NCBI GenBank assembly: GCA_030737835.1
Contig: CM060847.1
Span: 24,021,438 to 24,085,437, forward strand
DNA: 64,000 nucleotides
Direction of reading: 5' to 3'
DNA from: Acorus gramineus
Taxonomy: Eukaryota > Streptophyta > Magnoliopsida > Acorales > Acoraceae
Shown: piece after piece, positions 13,899 through 25,437 of the stretch
How positions within the stretch are numbered: position 1 is the first letter of the stretch
Layout: every line of letters starts with the position of its first letter
The notes under the pieces: generated by a model
What the model saw: the letters and a program-made list of their open reading frames with translations, nothing else
Told to the model about the DNA's origin: nothing
The model's database searches: none
Translations under genes and position numbers: made by a program

Positions 13899-14387
13899 TA
13901 TGTCTTAGATTAATGGGGGAGTTATTCTTGGAATCGGATTTGTGGTCCCGGATTTATAGCGGGGTACATCTCCGATTCAAGGGGGTTATGTCTTGGATTC
14001 ATTAAGGGAGTATGTCTCAAATTCATCAGAAAGTATGTCTCGGATTCATAAGTATGTAGTATGTCATTGATTCATAGGTATGTCTCAGATTCATAGGGGA
14101 GTATATTTCAGATTCATGGGAAGAGTATGTCACCCATTCATAATGGAGTATGATATCAGATTCATGATATTTCTCGGATTCATGGTATGGTCTTAGATTC
14201 CAAGGAGTATGTCTCAAATTAAAAGGGGGAGTATGGTCTCGGATTTATGGGGTTATCTCTTGAATTCATGGGGAGTATGGTTAGGGATTCATGGTATATC
14301 TCGGATTCATGTGAGGGTATGTCTCCGATTCACGGTGGGATGTCATGTATTTATGTGGGGGGGGGTCTCGGGTTTATACCCATGAAT

Positions 14388-14490
14388 CCGAGACATATCC
14401 CACATGAATCCAAGACCATACTCCCCACATGAATCTGTGACATATCCCCCATGAATCCGTGACATACCCACTCATGAATCCGGATTCATG
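14388..14490 (-). repeat. Reverse-orientation block with terminal palindrome
   Basis: Reverse-complement 24-mers preceded by a G run and CTCGGGTTTATACCC and closed by the palindrome CATGAATCCGGATTCATG at 14473-14490. Confidence 0.88.
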
Positions 14491-17400
14491 AGGGGTATGT
14501 CTCAATTCCATGAGGGTATCTCTCAGATTCACGGGAGAGTATTTCTCGGACTTATAGACGAATATGTCTTAGATTCATGTGAGGAGTATTTCTATGATTC
14601 ATGGAGGAGTATGTCTTGGATTCATGTTCGTATTCATGGGTGGAGTATTGTCTATCTCCCATTCATGCAGGAGTATGATCTCAGATTCATGGTATGGTCT
14701 TGGATTCATAGGGGAGTATGTATCGGATTCAGGGGGGTATGGTCTCCGATTCATTGGGGTTATGTCTCGGATTCATAAGGGAGTATGGTAAGAGATTCAA
14801 GGTATGTATCGATATCATGGAAGAGCATGTCTCTAATTCATGTGGGGGTATGTCTTCGATTCATGGGAGATATGTCTCAGATTCATCTATTGGTATGTCG
14901 GATTCATGGGGAGGGGGGGACGTGCGGTGTCAGATTCATGGGGTAGTGTATCTTGAATTCATTGGGGAGTATGTCTCGGATTCATGATAGGTTACCTCAC
15001 AGATTCATGATAGGATATGTTTCGGATTCATGAGGGGAGTATGGATTCAAATCAAAGGAGTACTATGTCTTAGATTCATGGGGGATATTTGTAGAATTCG
15101 TGGGCGGAGTATGTCTCCGGTTAATGAGGGAGTGTGTCTCGGATTTATAGGGGGGTATGTATCAGATTCATGGTCTCGGGTTAATGGAGGAGTACGTGTT
15201 CGATTCAAGGGGGTTATGTCTCAGATTTATGGGGGAGTATGTCATCATGGGTATGTCACGGATTCATTGGTATGTGTTAGATTCATGGGAGGTATATCTC
15301 CGATGGATTCATGGTTATGTCTCGGATTTATTGACGGGTAAGTCTTAGATTGATGGGGGGAGTATTTTTAGGATTCTTGGAGGAGTATGTCTCGGATTCA
15401 TTGTCGTATTCATGAGGGGAGTATGTCTCCCATTCATGAGGGAGTATGATCTCGTATTCATGGCTTTTTCACGATATGGTTTTGGTTTTATGGGGGATAT
15501 GTGTTGGATTCATGGAGGAGCGTCGCGCAATCAAAGTCTCTTATTTATGGGGGAGAATATTCTCGGATTTATGAGAGAGTATGTCTTGGATTCATGGAGG
15601 AGTATGCCACGAATTCATGATAAGGTACGTCGCATATTCATGGTAGGATATATCGGATTCACGAGGTGGTATGTCTCAGATTCATAGGAGAATAATTCTA
15701 GGATTCATAGGGGAGTATATTTCAGATTCATGGGAGGAGTATGTCTCCCATTCATAATGGAGTATGATATCAGATTCATGGTATTTCTCAGATTCATGGT
15801 ATGATCTTGGATTCTTGAGAGTATGTCTCAAATTAAAAGGGGGAGTATGGTCTCGGATTTATGGGGTTATTTCTCAAATGGGGAGTATGGTTAGGGATTC
15901 ATGGCATGTCTCGAATTCATGTCAGGGTATGTCTCGCATATAATTGGGGGTTATGTCTTTGATTCATAGGGAATATGTCTCGAATTCATGGGTATATCAT
16001 AGATTCGTTGGGGATATGTGTTGGATTCATGGGGGAGTGTCGCGCATTCAAAGTCTCTTATTTATGGGGGAGTATGTCTTGGATTCATGGGGGAGTATGC
16101 CACGAATTCATATAAGGTTCGTCGCAGATTCATGGTAGGATATATCTCGGATTCACGAGGTGGTATGTCTCAGATTCATAGGAGAATAATTCTAAGATTC
16201 ATAGGGGAGTATATATCAGATTCATGGTATTTCTCGGATTCATGGTATGGTCTTGGATTCCTGGGAGTATGTCTCAAATTAAAAGGGGGAGTATGGTCTT
16301 GGATTTATCGGGTTATGTCTCGAATGGGGAGTATGGTTAGGGATTCATATTATGTCTCAGATTCATGTGAGGGTATGTCTCTGATTCATGGTGGGATGTC
16401 ATGTATTTAAGTTGGGGGAGGGGGTCTCGGGTTTAGAGACATGCTCTTTCATGAGGGGTATGTCTCGATTTCATGAGGGTATGTCTCGGATTCACGGGGG
16501 AGTATGTCTCAGACTTATAGACGGATATGTCTTAGATTCATGGGATGAGTATTTCTATGATTCATGGAGGAGTATGTCTTGGATTCATGTTCGTATTGAT
16601 GGGTGGAGTATTTTCTATCTCCCATTCATGCAGGAGTATGATCTCAAATTCATGGTATGGTCTTGCATTCATAGAGGAGTATGTATCGGATTCAGGGGGG
16701 TATATTCTCCGATTCATTGGGGTTATGTCTCGGATTCATAAGGGAGTATGATAAGAGATTCAAGGTATGTATCGGAATCATGGAAGAGCATGTCTCTAAT
16801 TCATGTAGGGGTATGACTTCGATTCATGGGAGATATGTCTCAGATTCATCTATTTGTATGTCGATTCATGGGGCAGGGTTCTCAGTTTCATTGGGGGGGG
16901 GTGTCAAATTCATGGGGTATTGTATCTTGATTTCGTAGGGGAGTAATGCTCGAATTCATGATAGGTTGCCTCACAAATTCATGATAAAATATGTTTCGGA
17001 TTCATGAGGGGAGTATGGATTCAAATCAAAGGAGTACTATGTCTTAGATTCATGGGGGATATTTGTAGAATTCGTGGGCGGAGTATGTCTCCGGTTAATG
17101 AGGGAGTGTGTCTCGGATTTATAGGGGGGTATGTATCAGATTTATGGTCTCGGGTCAATGGAGGAGTACGTGTTCGATTCAAGGGGGTTATGTCTCAGAT
17201 TTATGGGGTAGTATGTCATCATGGGTATGTCACGGATTCATTGGTATGTGTTAGATTCATGGGAGGTATGTCTCCGATGGATTCATGGTTATGTCTCTGA
17301 TTCATTGACGGGTAAATCTTAGATTGATGGGGGGAGTATTTTTAGGATTCTTGGAGGGGTATGTCTCGGATTCATTGTCGTATTCATGAGGGGACTATGT

Positions 17401-18498
17401 CTCCCATTCATGAGGGAGTATGGTCTCGTACTCATGGCTTTTGTCATATTCACAATATGGTTTTAGATTTATGGGGGACTATCTCTCAGGTTTACGGTGG
17501 GGTACGGTCTCGGATTCATGGTGGGGTACGTCTCGGATTAATGAGTATGTATTGGATTCAAGGGTTAGTATGGTCAAGGATTAATAGTATGTATAGGAAT
17601 CGTGTAGTATGTCTTGGATTCATGTGGGGGTATGTCTCCAATTCATTGGGAGGTATGTGTCAGATTCATGGGTCGGTATGTCTAAGATTCATGGGGGAGT
17701 AATGCTAAGATTCATGGGGGGAGTCTCAGATTGATGGGGTATCACTAGGATTCATGAGTGGGTATGTCTCGGATTCAAGATGGAGTACACTCTCTCATTC
17801 ATGGGGTGTATGTTTCGAATTCATGGGTGGAGTATGTCTCATATTCGAGGGTGGAGGGGGAGATCTAGTATTCATAAGAGAGTATGTCTGAGATATACTG
17901 TGGAGGATTCGTGGGGGAGTATGTCTCGGATTAATAGCGGTTATGTCTCGCATATAATTGGGGGTTATGTCTTTGATTCATAGGGAATATGTCTCGAATT
18001 CATGGGTATATCATAGATTCGTTGGGGATATGTGTTGGATTCATGGGGGAGTGTCGCGCATTCAAAGTCTCTTATTTATGGGGGAGAATATTCTCGGATT
18101 TATGAGAGAGTATGTCTTGGATTCATGGAGGAGTATGCCACGAATTCATGATAAGGTACGTCACAGATTCATGGTAGGATATATCTCGGATTCACGTGGG
18201 GTATGTCTTAGATTCATAGGAGAATAATTCTAAGATTCATAGGGGAGTATATTTCAGATTCATGGGAGGAGTATGTCTCCCATTCATAATGGAGTATGAT
18301 ATCAGATTCATGGTATTTCTCGGATTCATGGTATGGTCTTGGATTCCTGGGAGTATGGTCTCGGATTCATGGGGTTATGTCTCGAATGGGGAGTAAGGTA
18401 AAGGATTCATTGTATGTCTCGGATTCATGTGAAGGTATGTCTCCGATTCATGGTGGGATGTCATGTATTTATGTTGGGGGAGGGGATCTCGGGTTTAT

Positions 18499-18589
18499 AC
18501 CCATGAATCCGAGACAAATCCGACATGAATCCAAGATCATACTCCCCACATGAATCCGTGACATACCCCCTCATGAATCCGGATTCATG
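18499..18589 (-). repeat. Reverse-orientation block with terminal palindrome
   Basis: Same architecture as the block at 14388. The palindrome is at 18572-18589. This copy is shorter by about one unit. Confidence 0.88.
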
Positions 18590-19028
18590 AGGAGTATGTC
18601 TCGATTTCATGAGGGTATGTCTCGGATTCACGGGGGAGTATGTCTCGGATTTATAGGCGGATATGTCTTAGATTCATGCGGGCAGTATTTCTAGGATTCA
18701 TGGGGGAGTATGTCTTGAATTCATGTTCGTATTCCTGGGTGGACTATTGTCTCTCTCCCATTCATGCAGAGTATGATCTCAGATTCATGGTATGATCTTG
18801 GATTCATAGGAGAGTATGTCTCGAATTCAGGGGGGTATGGTCTCCGATTCATTGGGGTCATGTCTCGGATTCATAAGGGAGTATGGTAAGAGATTCAAGG
18901 TATGTATCGGAATCATGGAAGAGCATGTCTCTAATTCATGTGAGGGTATGTCTTCGATTCATGGGAGATATGTCTCAGATTCATCTATTTGTATGTCGGA
19001 TTCATGGGGGAGGGTTCTCGGTTTCATT

Positions 19029-19047
19029 GGGGGGGGGGGGGGGGGGG
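19029..19047 (+). repeat. Poly-G tract (19 G)
   Basis: Run of 19 G following GGTTTCATT. The equivalent position in other higher-order units has 8 G (about 16889), 7 G (about 25878) and 27 G (28002), so this is a hypervariable tract within the unit. Confidence 0.88.
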
Positions 19048-20642
19048 TGTCAGATTCATGGGGTATTGTATCTTGAATTCATAGGGGAGTAATGCTCGAA
19101 TTCATGATAGGTTACCTCACAGATTCATGGTAGAATATGTTTTGAATTCATCAGGAGAGTATGGATTCAAATCAAAGGAGTACTATGTCTTAGATTCATG
19201 GGGGATATTTCTAGAATCCGTGGGCGGAGTATGTCTCCGGTTAATAAGGGAGTGTGTCTCGGATTTGTGGGGGGTATGAATCAGATTCATGGTCTCGGAT
19301 TTATGGCAGAGTACGTGTCCGATTCAAGGGGTCATGTCTCAGATTTATGGGGAGTCATCATGGGTATGTCACGGATTCATTGGTATGTGTCAGATTCCTG
19401 GGAGGTATGTCCGATGGATTCATGGTTATGTCTCGGATTCTTGACGGGTAAGTCTTAGATTGATGGGGGGAGTATTTTTAGGATTCATGGAGCAGTATAT
19501 CTCAGATTCATTGTCGTATTCATGAGGGGAGTATGTCTCCCATTCATGAGGGAGTATGATCTCGTATTCATGGCTTTTCTCATATTCACGATATGGTTTT
19601 GGATTTATGGGGGAGTATCTCTCAGGTTCACGGTGGGGTACGGTCTCGGATTCATGGTGGGGTACGTCTCGGATTAATGAGTATGTATTGGATTCAAGGG
19701 GTAGTATGGTCAAGGATTAATATTATGTATAGGAATCGTGTAGTATATCTTGGATTCATGTGGGGGTATGTCTCACATTCATTGGAAGGTATGTGTCAGA
19801 TTCATGGGTCGGTATGTCTAAGATTCATGGGGGAGTAATGCTAAGATTCATGGGGGGAGTCTCGGATTGATGGGGTATCACTCGGATTCATGAGTGGGTA
19901 TGTCTCGGATTCAAGATGGAGTACACTCTCTCATTCATGGGGTGTATGTTTCGAATTCATGGGTGGAGTATGTCTCATATTCGAGGGTGGAGGGGGAGAT
20001 CTAGTATTCATAAGAGAGTATGTCTGAGATATACTGTGGAGGATTCGTGGGGGAGTATGTCTCGGATTAATAGCGGTTATGTCTCGCATATAATTGGGGG
20101 TTATGTATTTGATTCATAAGGAATATGTCTCCAATTCATTGGTATATCATAGATTCGTTGGGGATATGTGTTGGATTGATGGGGGAGTGTCGCGCATTCA
20201 AAGTCTCTTATTTATGGGAGAGAATATTCTCGGATTTATGGTAGAGTATGTCTTGGATTCATGGGGAAGTATGCCATGAATTCATGATAAGATACGTCGT
20301 AGATTCATGGTAGGATATATCTCGGATTCACGGGGGGAGGGGGGGTATGTCTCATATTCATAGGGGAGTATATTTCAGATTCATGGGAGGAGTATCTCTC
20401 CCATTCATAATGGAGTATGATATCAGATTTATGGTATTTCTCGGATTCATGGTATGGTCTTGGATTCCTGGGAGTATGTCTCAAATTAAAAGGGGGAGTA
20501 TGGTCTCGGATTTATGGGGTTATGTCTCGAATGGGGAGTATGATTAGGGATTCATGGTATGTCTCGGATTCATGTCAGGGTATGTCTCCGATTCATGGTG
20601 GGATGTCATGTATTTATGTTGGGGGAGGGGCTCTTGGGTTTA

Positions 20643-20756
20643 TACCCATGAATCTGAGACAAATCCGACATGAATCCAAGATCATACTCCCCACATGAAT
20701 CCGTGACATATCCCCCATGAATCCGTGACATACCCCCTCATGAATCCGGATTCATG
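20643..20756 (-). repeat. Reverse-orientation block with terminal palindrome
   Basis: Reverse-complement units after TTGGGTTTATACCC. The palindrome CATGAATCCGGATTCATG is at 20739-20756. Confidence 0.88.
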
Positions 20757-21690
20757 AGGGGTATGTCTCGATTTCATGAGGGTATGTCTCGGATTCACGG
20801 GGGAGTATGTCTCGGATTCACGAGGGAGTATGTCTCGGATTTATAGGCGGATATGTCTTAGATTCATGGGAGGAGTATTTCTATGATTCATGGAGGAGTA
20901 TGATCTCAGATTCATGGTATGGTCTTGCATTCATAGAGGAGTATGTATCGGATTCAGGGGGGTGTATGTCTCGGATTCATAAGGGAGTATGATAAGAGAT
21001 TCAAGGTATGTATCGGAATCATGGAAGAGCATGTCTCTAATTCATGTGGGGGTATGATCTCGTATTCTTGGCTTTTCTCATACTCACGATATGGTTTTGG
21101 ATATATGGGGGAGTATCTCTCAGGTTCATGGTGGCGTACTGTCTCGGATTAATGAGTATGTATTGGATTCAAGGGGTAGTATGATGAAGGATTAATAGTA
21201 TGTATAGCAATCGTGTAGTATGTCTTGGATCCATGTGGGAGTATGTCTCCAATTCATTGGGAGGTATGTGTCAGATTCATGGGTCGGTATGTCTAAGATT
21301 CATGGGGGAGTAATGCTAAGATTCATGGGGGGAGTCTCGGATTGATGGGGTATCACTCGGATTCATGAGTGGGTATGTCTCGGATTCAAGATGGAGTACA
21401 CTCCTCATGGGGTGTATGCTTCGAATTCATGCCACGAGTATGTCTCACATTCGAGGGTGGAGGGGGAGATCTAGTATTCATAAGAGAGTATGTCTGAGAT
21501 ATACTGTGGAGGATTCGTGGGGGAGTATGTCTCGGATTAATAGCGGTTATGTCTCACATATAATTGGGGGTTATGTCTTTGATTCATAGGGAATATGTCT
21601 CGAATTCATGGGTATATCATAGATTCGTTGGGGATATGTGTTGGATTCATGGGGGAGTGTCGCGCATTCAAAGTCAATTATTTATGGGGG

Positions 21691-21695
21691 AGAAT
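21691..21695. repeat. Target-site duplication AGAAT (left)
   Basis: AGAAT directly precedes the solo LTR and is repeated at 24928-24932 directly after it. Uninterrupted homologous units (for example near 18085) read GGGGGAGAATATTCTCGG, confirming a 5-bp duplication at a single insertion point. Confidence 0.92.
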
Positions 21696-21960
21696 TGTTA
21701 TATATGTGTCACTTTTAGCCTGCTGGTAACCGTTGGAGCGTCCTGGCGGTTTTTCATTTTTTTTTCGGTTTTCGATCGGTACCGCTAATTTTTGGACTGT
21801 TAGCTATCGTCCTGAGCTAGAGGACTCCGATTGGAAATCTAACTGCATATTTGGTGTCCTGGTGCCGTTTTAGGCCTCTCACGAAAATTTCGTTGAATTC
21901 CGGTAACGTTTCCGAAATTTCACAGTTCCGGGGCGTATCCGGGTATTTTAAGTCGCCCGC

Positions 21961-21968
21961 TATATAAG
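21961..21968 (+). promoter_or_regulatory. Probable LTR TATA box
   Basis: TATATAAG lies about 265 bp into the LTR, after a conserved block and before a pyrimidine-rich leader. The same position in the other three LTR copies has TATATATA (30190) or TATATAA on the minus strand (37923-37929 and 43972-43978). This is the likely Pol II core promoter of the family. Confidence 0.65.
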
Positions 21969-22094
21969 TGAAAGCTAAAAATATCCTGGCACTATTCATC
22001 TTCTCCTACCTTGAGCCCTCTCTCTCCTCTCCTCCGTTTTTCTTCCATTTGAGGCCCTTAGACCCCTCAAACCTTAAAAGTTAAAACCTAGGAA

Positions 22095-22119
22095 GTGTAG
22101 ATCGGGTCCCGATCTACAC
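22095..22119. repeat. Conserved 25-bp LTR palindrome
   Basis: Arms GTGTAGATCGGG and CCCGATCTACAC separated by a single base. It lies about 130 bp downstream of the TATA box, so it would be in the 5' leader of the transcript as a strong hairpin. It is present without change in all four LTR copies of the window (30324, 37771, 43820). Confidence 0.85.
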
Positions 22120-24149
22120 CCCGGTGGTTTCAAATCCCAATTCCGGCAAGATTTGCCCCTCCGTCCGCCCTCTCTTCTCCTCTGTTTTGGCCCATCTCGG
22201 TGGTGGAGGTAGATCCGGGCGTTGGAAGCCCTTTGGGAGAGGTTTCGGTGCGCGGAGGGCAACCGGATTTCCTTTCCTCCCCTTGGTAAGCCTCTTTTCC
22301 CTCTCTTTCTTGCTTAGATGTATGCTAGGAGGGTGGAAATGGGGTTGGGAGGAGGTTGGCGGCGGTGGGTGGCCGTCGGAGGGCTGTGGGAGGCGGTCGG
22401 AGGCTGTGGTGGTGGTCGGAGGTGGGTGGTAGAGGAGCTCGGGCTGGCAGGCGTGCAGCTCGGGCTGGCGGGCTGCTGTCTCGGGCAGGGCAGCAGCGCA
22501 GGGTGGTGCAAGCGCAGTGGTTGGCGCGGGCGCGCGCGCGGGTGCGCGCGGGCGTGCGCTCGGGCGGTGTTGGGGGCCAGCAGGGCTGGGCGTGCGGGCG
22601 CTCGACTGGCGCTGGGGGCCAGCAGGGCTGGGCGTGCGCGCTGGGCAGGCTGGCAGGGTTAGCTCGGGTAGGCTGGGAGCAGGTGCACCAGTTTGCTGGG
22701 CGCGCGAGCGCGTGCGCGCGGGTGCGCGCGCGGGCATGCGCTCGGGGGGTGCAGGGAGATGCGTGCGGGTAGGCTAGCTGGGCTGTGCGCGCTGGCAGGC
22801 CGGGCGAGCAGGCTGGGCGCGCAGGCGAGCAGGGCAGGGGGGCTCGGGCATCAGGCGGGCAGTGCCCCGGGCGTGTAGGCGAGCGGTGCTCGGACCACTC
22901 GGCGACGCGCGCAGGCAGGCAACGCGGGCAGGCTGGCAGGCGTGCTGGGCGCGTGCTGCCAGGCGCGCTGGGCGCGTGTTGCGCGGGCGTGCGCGCGGGG
23001 TGTGCGGCGTGCTCGTGTGGTGTGTGCGGGGAGCGCGGGCTGCTGCGGCGGGGCGCAGTGGGCGCGGTGCACCGGGTGGCTCGGCTGCGGGTCCAGGGCG
23101 GCGGGCAGGGGCCCGGCGGCGCCTGGGCGCGCGGGCTGAGGCGCGGCGGGGCACCCGAGGCGTCGGGTGGCCGTGCGGGTGGTTGCCGGTGGTGCGGGAG
23201 TGTGCCGGAGTGCTCGGGCTAGCGTGCGTACGTGCCGTATGTACGTTTGCCCGAGTATGGGGTATTTTTAGAGTATGTTTAATTTATTTTTGCGGTATTT
23301 TGGGGTATTTGTGGATTTTACTCACCGTATAAATGCCTGTCTTGCAGATCTAGACGGACGGTCGCGCGACGACCCCGATTCCGGTGAGTGGGACAATCCA
23401 ACCCAGTAGAGAGGTGTTATAAACCCTTGGGCGTATACCGACCTCTCCTGGGGCACCAGGGATGAATATTGGCATATTGTAATGTGTATATCATGCGAGC
23501 ATGATTTAATTGTAGAATGCATGTTACCCTAGACTTTGCATGTTAGGGACTTGCACCCTTAGGATATGGGTATGAGCCATGCACCATGTTCCCTGTTTCC
23601 ATGTTAGGAAGCCCGACCGATGAATGTGCCCTACTAGTTTATTTATTAAATTAAATGCTAGTATTTGTTAATTTCATCTTATAGTGAATATTATAGGGGA
23701 GGGGCCTTGCGAGGACAGCGGTGAGACCCGGGTTAGGGTACACCGTGTTCCTTGTTTGGTTGTCGGGGTGTCCTATAACGGGAACTCACGCTGCCCTCCC
23801 GAGTTTCTTTCCCCCAATGATATTCCACCCTTGTTATAACCTTATGCATGTTCCCCGCATCGTAGTTATGCGCCCTGGTGGGTTCTGAGGAATTCAGAAC
23901 ATTAGTGTTGTTATGATGTGTTGTCTGCGGATCCGAGTGGATCATATGCGATGGATAGGCTGTTCTGTTCCCTTCGTTGGATCCGTGTAGAGACTACCTC
24001 AGCGTTAGAAAGGTTGTCCCGTGCAGGGGCTCCCAGTAGTAGGCGCCTCCTGATTTGGTAGAAGGACTGTGCTGAACATGGGAGTGGCCAAACGACCTAC
24101 GGAGTGAGGAGAGACTATCGGTGGACCAAGGGTGACCAACAGCCTAGTC

Positions 24150-24392
24150 AGTCCCAAGAGCCTAGGTCACTTGTTGAGGGTGAGGGTGAGGGTATGGTGG
24201 GCCGGCGATGTGGCGACCCACTGGATTGTAAGTCCCAATATCCTTGGTCACCCTTTGAGGGTGAGGGTGTAACGGGTTGGCGGAAGCGACCCACCGGATT
24301 TGTGATTGGATTTTGATTAGTCCCAATATCCTTGGTCACCCATTGAGGGTGAGGGTGTAGTGGGTTGGCGTTAGCGACCCACTAGTTTGAGG
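24150..24392 (+). repeat. Tandem repeats inside the LTR (3 copies)
   Basis: Three units starting AGTCCCAA at 24150, 24231 and 24319 (81 and 88 bp apart). Each holds a TTGAGGGTGAGGGTG motif and a GCGACCCAC end. The related LTR at 29926 has two units (32268, 32373). This copy-number change accounts for part of the length difference between LTRs. Confidence 0.82.
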
Positions 24393-24927
24393 AATTGTTG
24401 TTGTTATTTGTGGCTATGGTAATGTGGTTGTGGATGTTAAGAATTATCTGGTTGTGGTCAATATTGTCTGTGATGCATGGGTTGTGCCGTTCACTGAGCG
24501 TGTGGCTCACCCCTCGCATAATATTTTTCTTCAGTGTCATCTGAGTCGGGTCTGGAGGAGGAGCTCCCCGAGGGACTTCATCAGTAGCGGAGTAGCGCCA
24601 CGTCCCGCGAGTATCAGAGGCTATCAGCATCCCTTGTGCCTGTATGTATTATTTTCCGTGCTTGGGCACGTGTTTGTGTTGTATTTTGATGTCTTTGTAT
24701 GTATATTGGCTCTCACAGGACATGTGATTATGTATGGAGTCTGTAGTGTGTTTTGATTACAGATTCAGTCTTTAGCTTCCGCATTTGGTGTATATATCAT
24801 GTCAGCCCTGCTTTTGTTGTCTGTGTGTCATTCTGGTTGCTTGTGTATGATATATTATTGACCTCCTGTGTGGATTCTGATATTTTATATACACTTGCCG
24901 CGTCTCGGGGACGCCCGGGGCGTGACA

Positions 24928-24932
24928 AGAAT
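24928..24932. repeat. Target-site duplication AGAAT (right)
   Basis: Second copy of the 5-bp duplication flanking the solo LTR. The minisatellite resumes directly with ATTCTCGGATTTATG. Confidence 0.92.
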
Positions 24933-25323
24933 ATTCTCGGATTTATGAGAGAGTATGTCTTGGATTCATGGAGGAGTATGCCACGAATTCATGATAAGGT
25001 ACGTCGCAGATTCTTGGTAAGATATATCTCGGATTCACGAGGTGGTATGTCTCAGATTCATAGGAGAATAATTCTAAGATTCAAAGGGGAGTATATTTCA
25101 GATTCATGGGAGGAGTATGTCTCCAATTCATAATGGAGTATGATATCATATTCATGGTATGGTCTTGGATTTCTAGGAGTATGGTCTCGGATTCATGGGG
25201 TTATGTCTCGAATGGGGAGTAAGGTAAAGGATTCATTGTATGTCTCGGATTCATGTGAAGGTATGTCTCCGATTCATGGTGGGATGTCATGTATTTATGT
25301 TGGGGGAGGGGATCTCGGGTTTA

Positions 25324-25437
25324 TACCCATGAATCCGAGACAAATCCGACATGAATCCAAGATCATACTCCCCACATGAATCCGTGACATATCCCCCATG
25401 AATCCGTGACATACCTCCTCATGAATCCGGATTCATG
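25324..25437 (-). repeat. Reverse-orientation block with terminal palindrome
   Basis: Same architecture as the other blocks. Palindrome at 25420-25437. Confidence 0.88.

Larger units (their letters stand above)
21696..24927 (+). mobile_element. Solo LTR of a Tekay/Del-like Ty3-gypsy family (3,232 bp)
   Basis: Begins TGTTATATATGTGTCAC and ends GGGGCGTGACA (TG...CA). It is flanked by perfect 5-bp AGAAT duplications and contains no internal coding region, so it is a solo LTR left by LTR-LTR recombination. It matches the 3' LTR at 29926-32972, which is attached to chromovirus integrase; this gives the family assignment. Landmarks are a TATA box at 21961, a 25-bp palindrome at 22095, a very GC- and CpG-rich stretch at about 22420-23220, and tandem 81-88-bp repeats at 24150-24392. 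LTRs above 3 kb fit the Tekay/Del lineage. Alanine-, arginine- or proline-rich open frames in the GC-rich part are compositional. Confidence 0.9.

Noticed and set aside
22280-22320. Small intron in the LTR leader (GGTAAG ... GCTTAG)
   Set aside because: The interval is about 45 bp, below the usual minimum intron length in plants, and there is no coding frame to join.
22114-23332. Long proline/alanine/arginine-rich or glycine-rich frames in the LTRs (also 30343-31634, 37207-37737, 42255-43614)
   Set aside because: They lie in the CpG-rich part of the LTRs, overlap on both strands, and follow base composition, with few stop codons possible.
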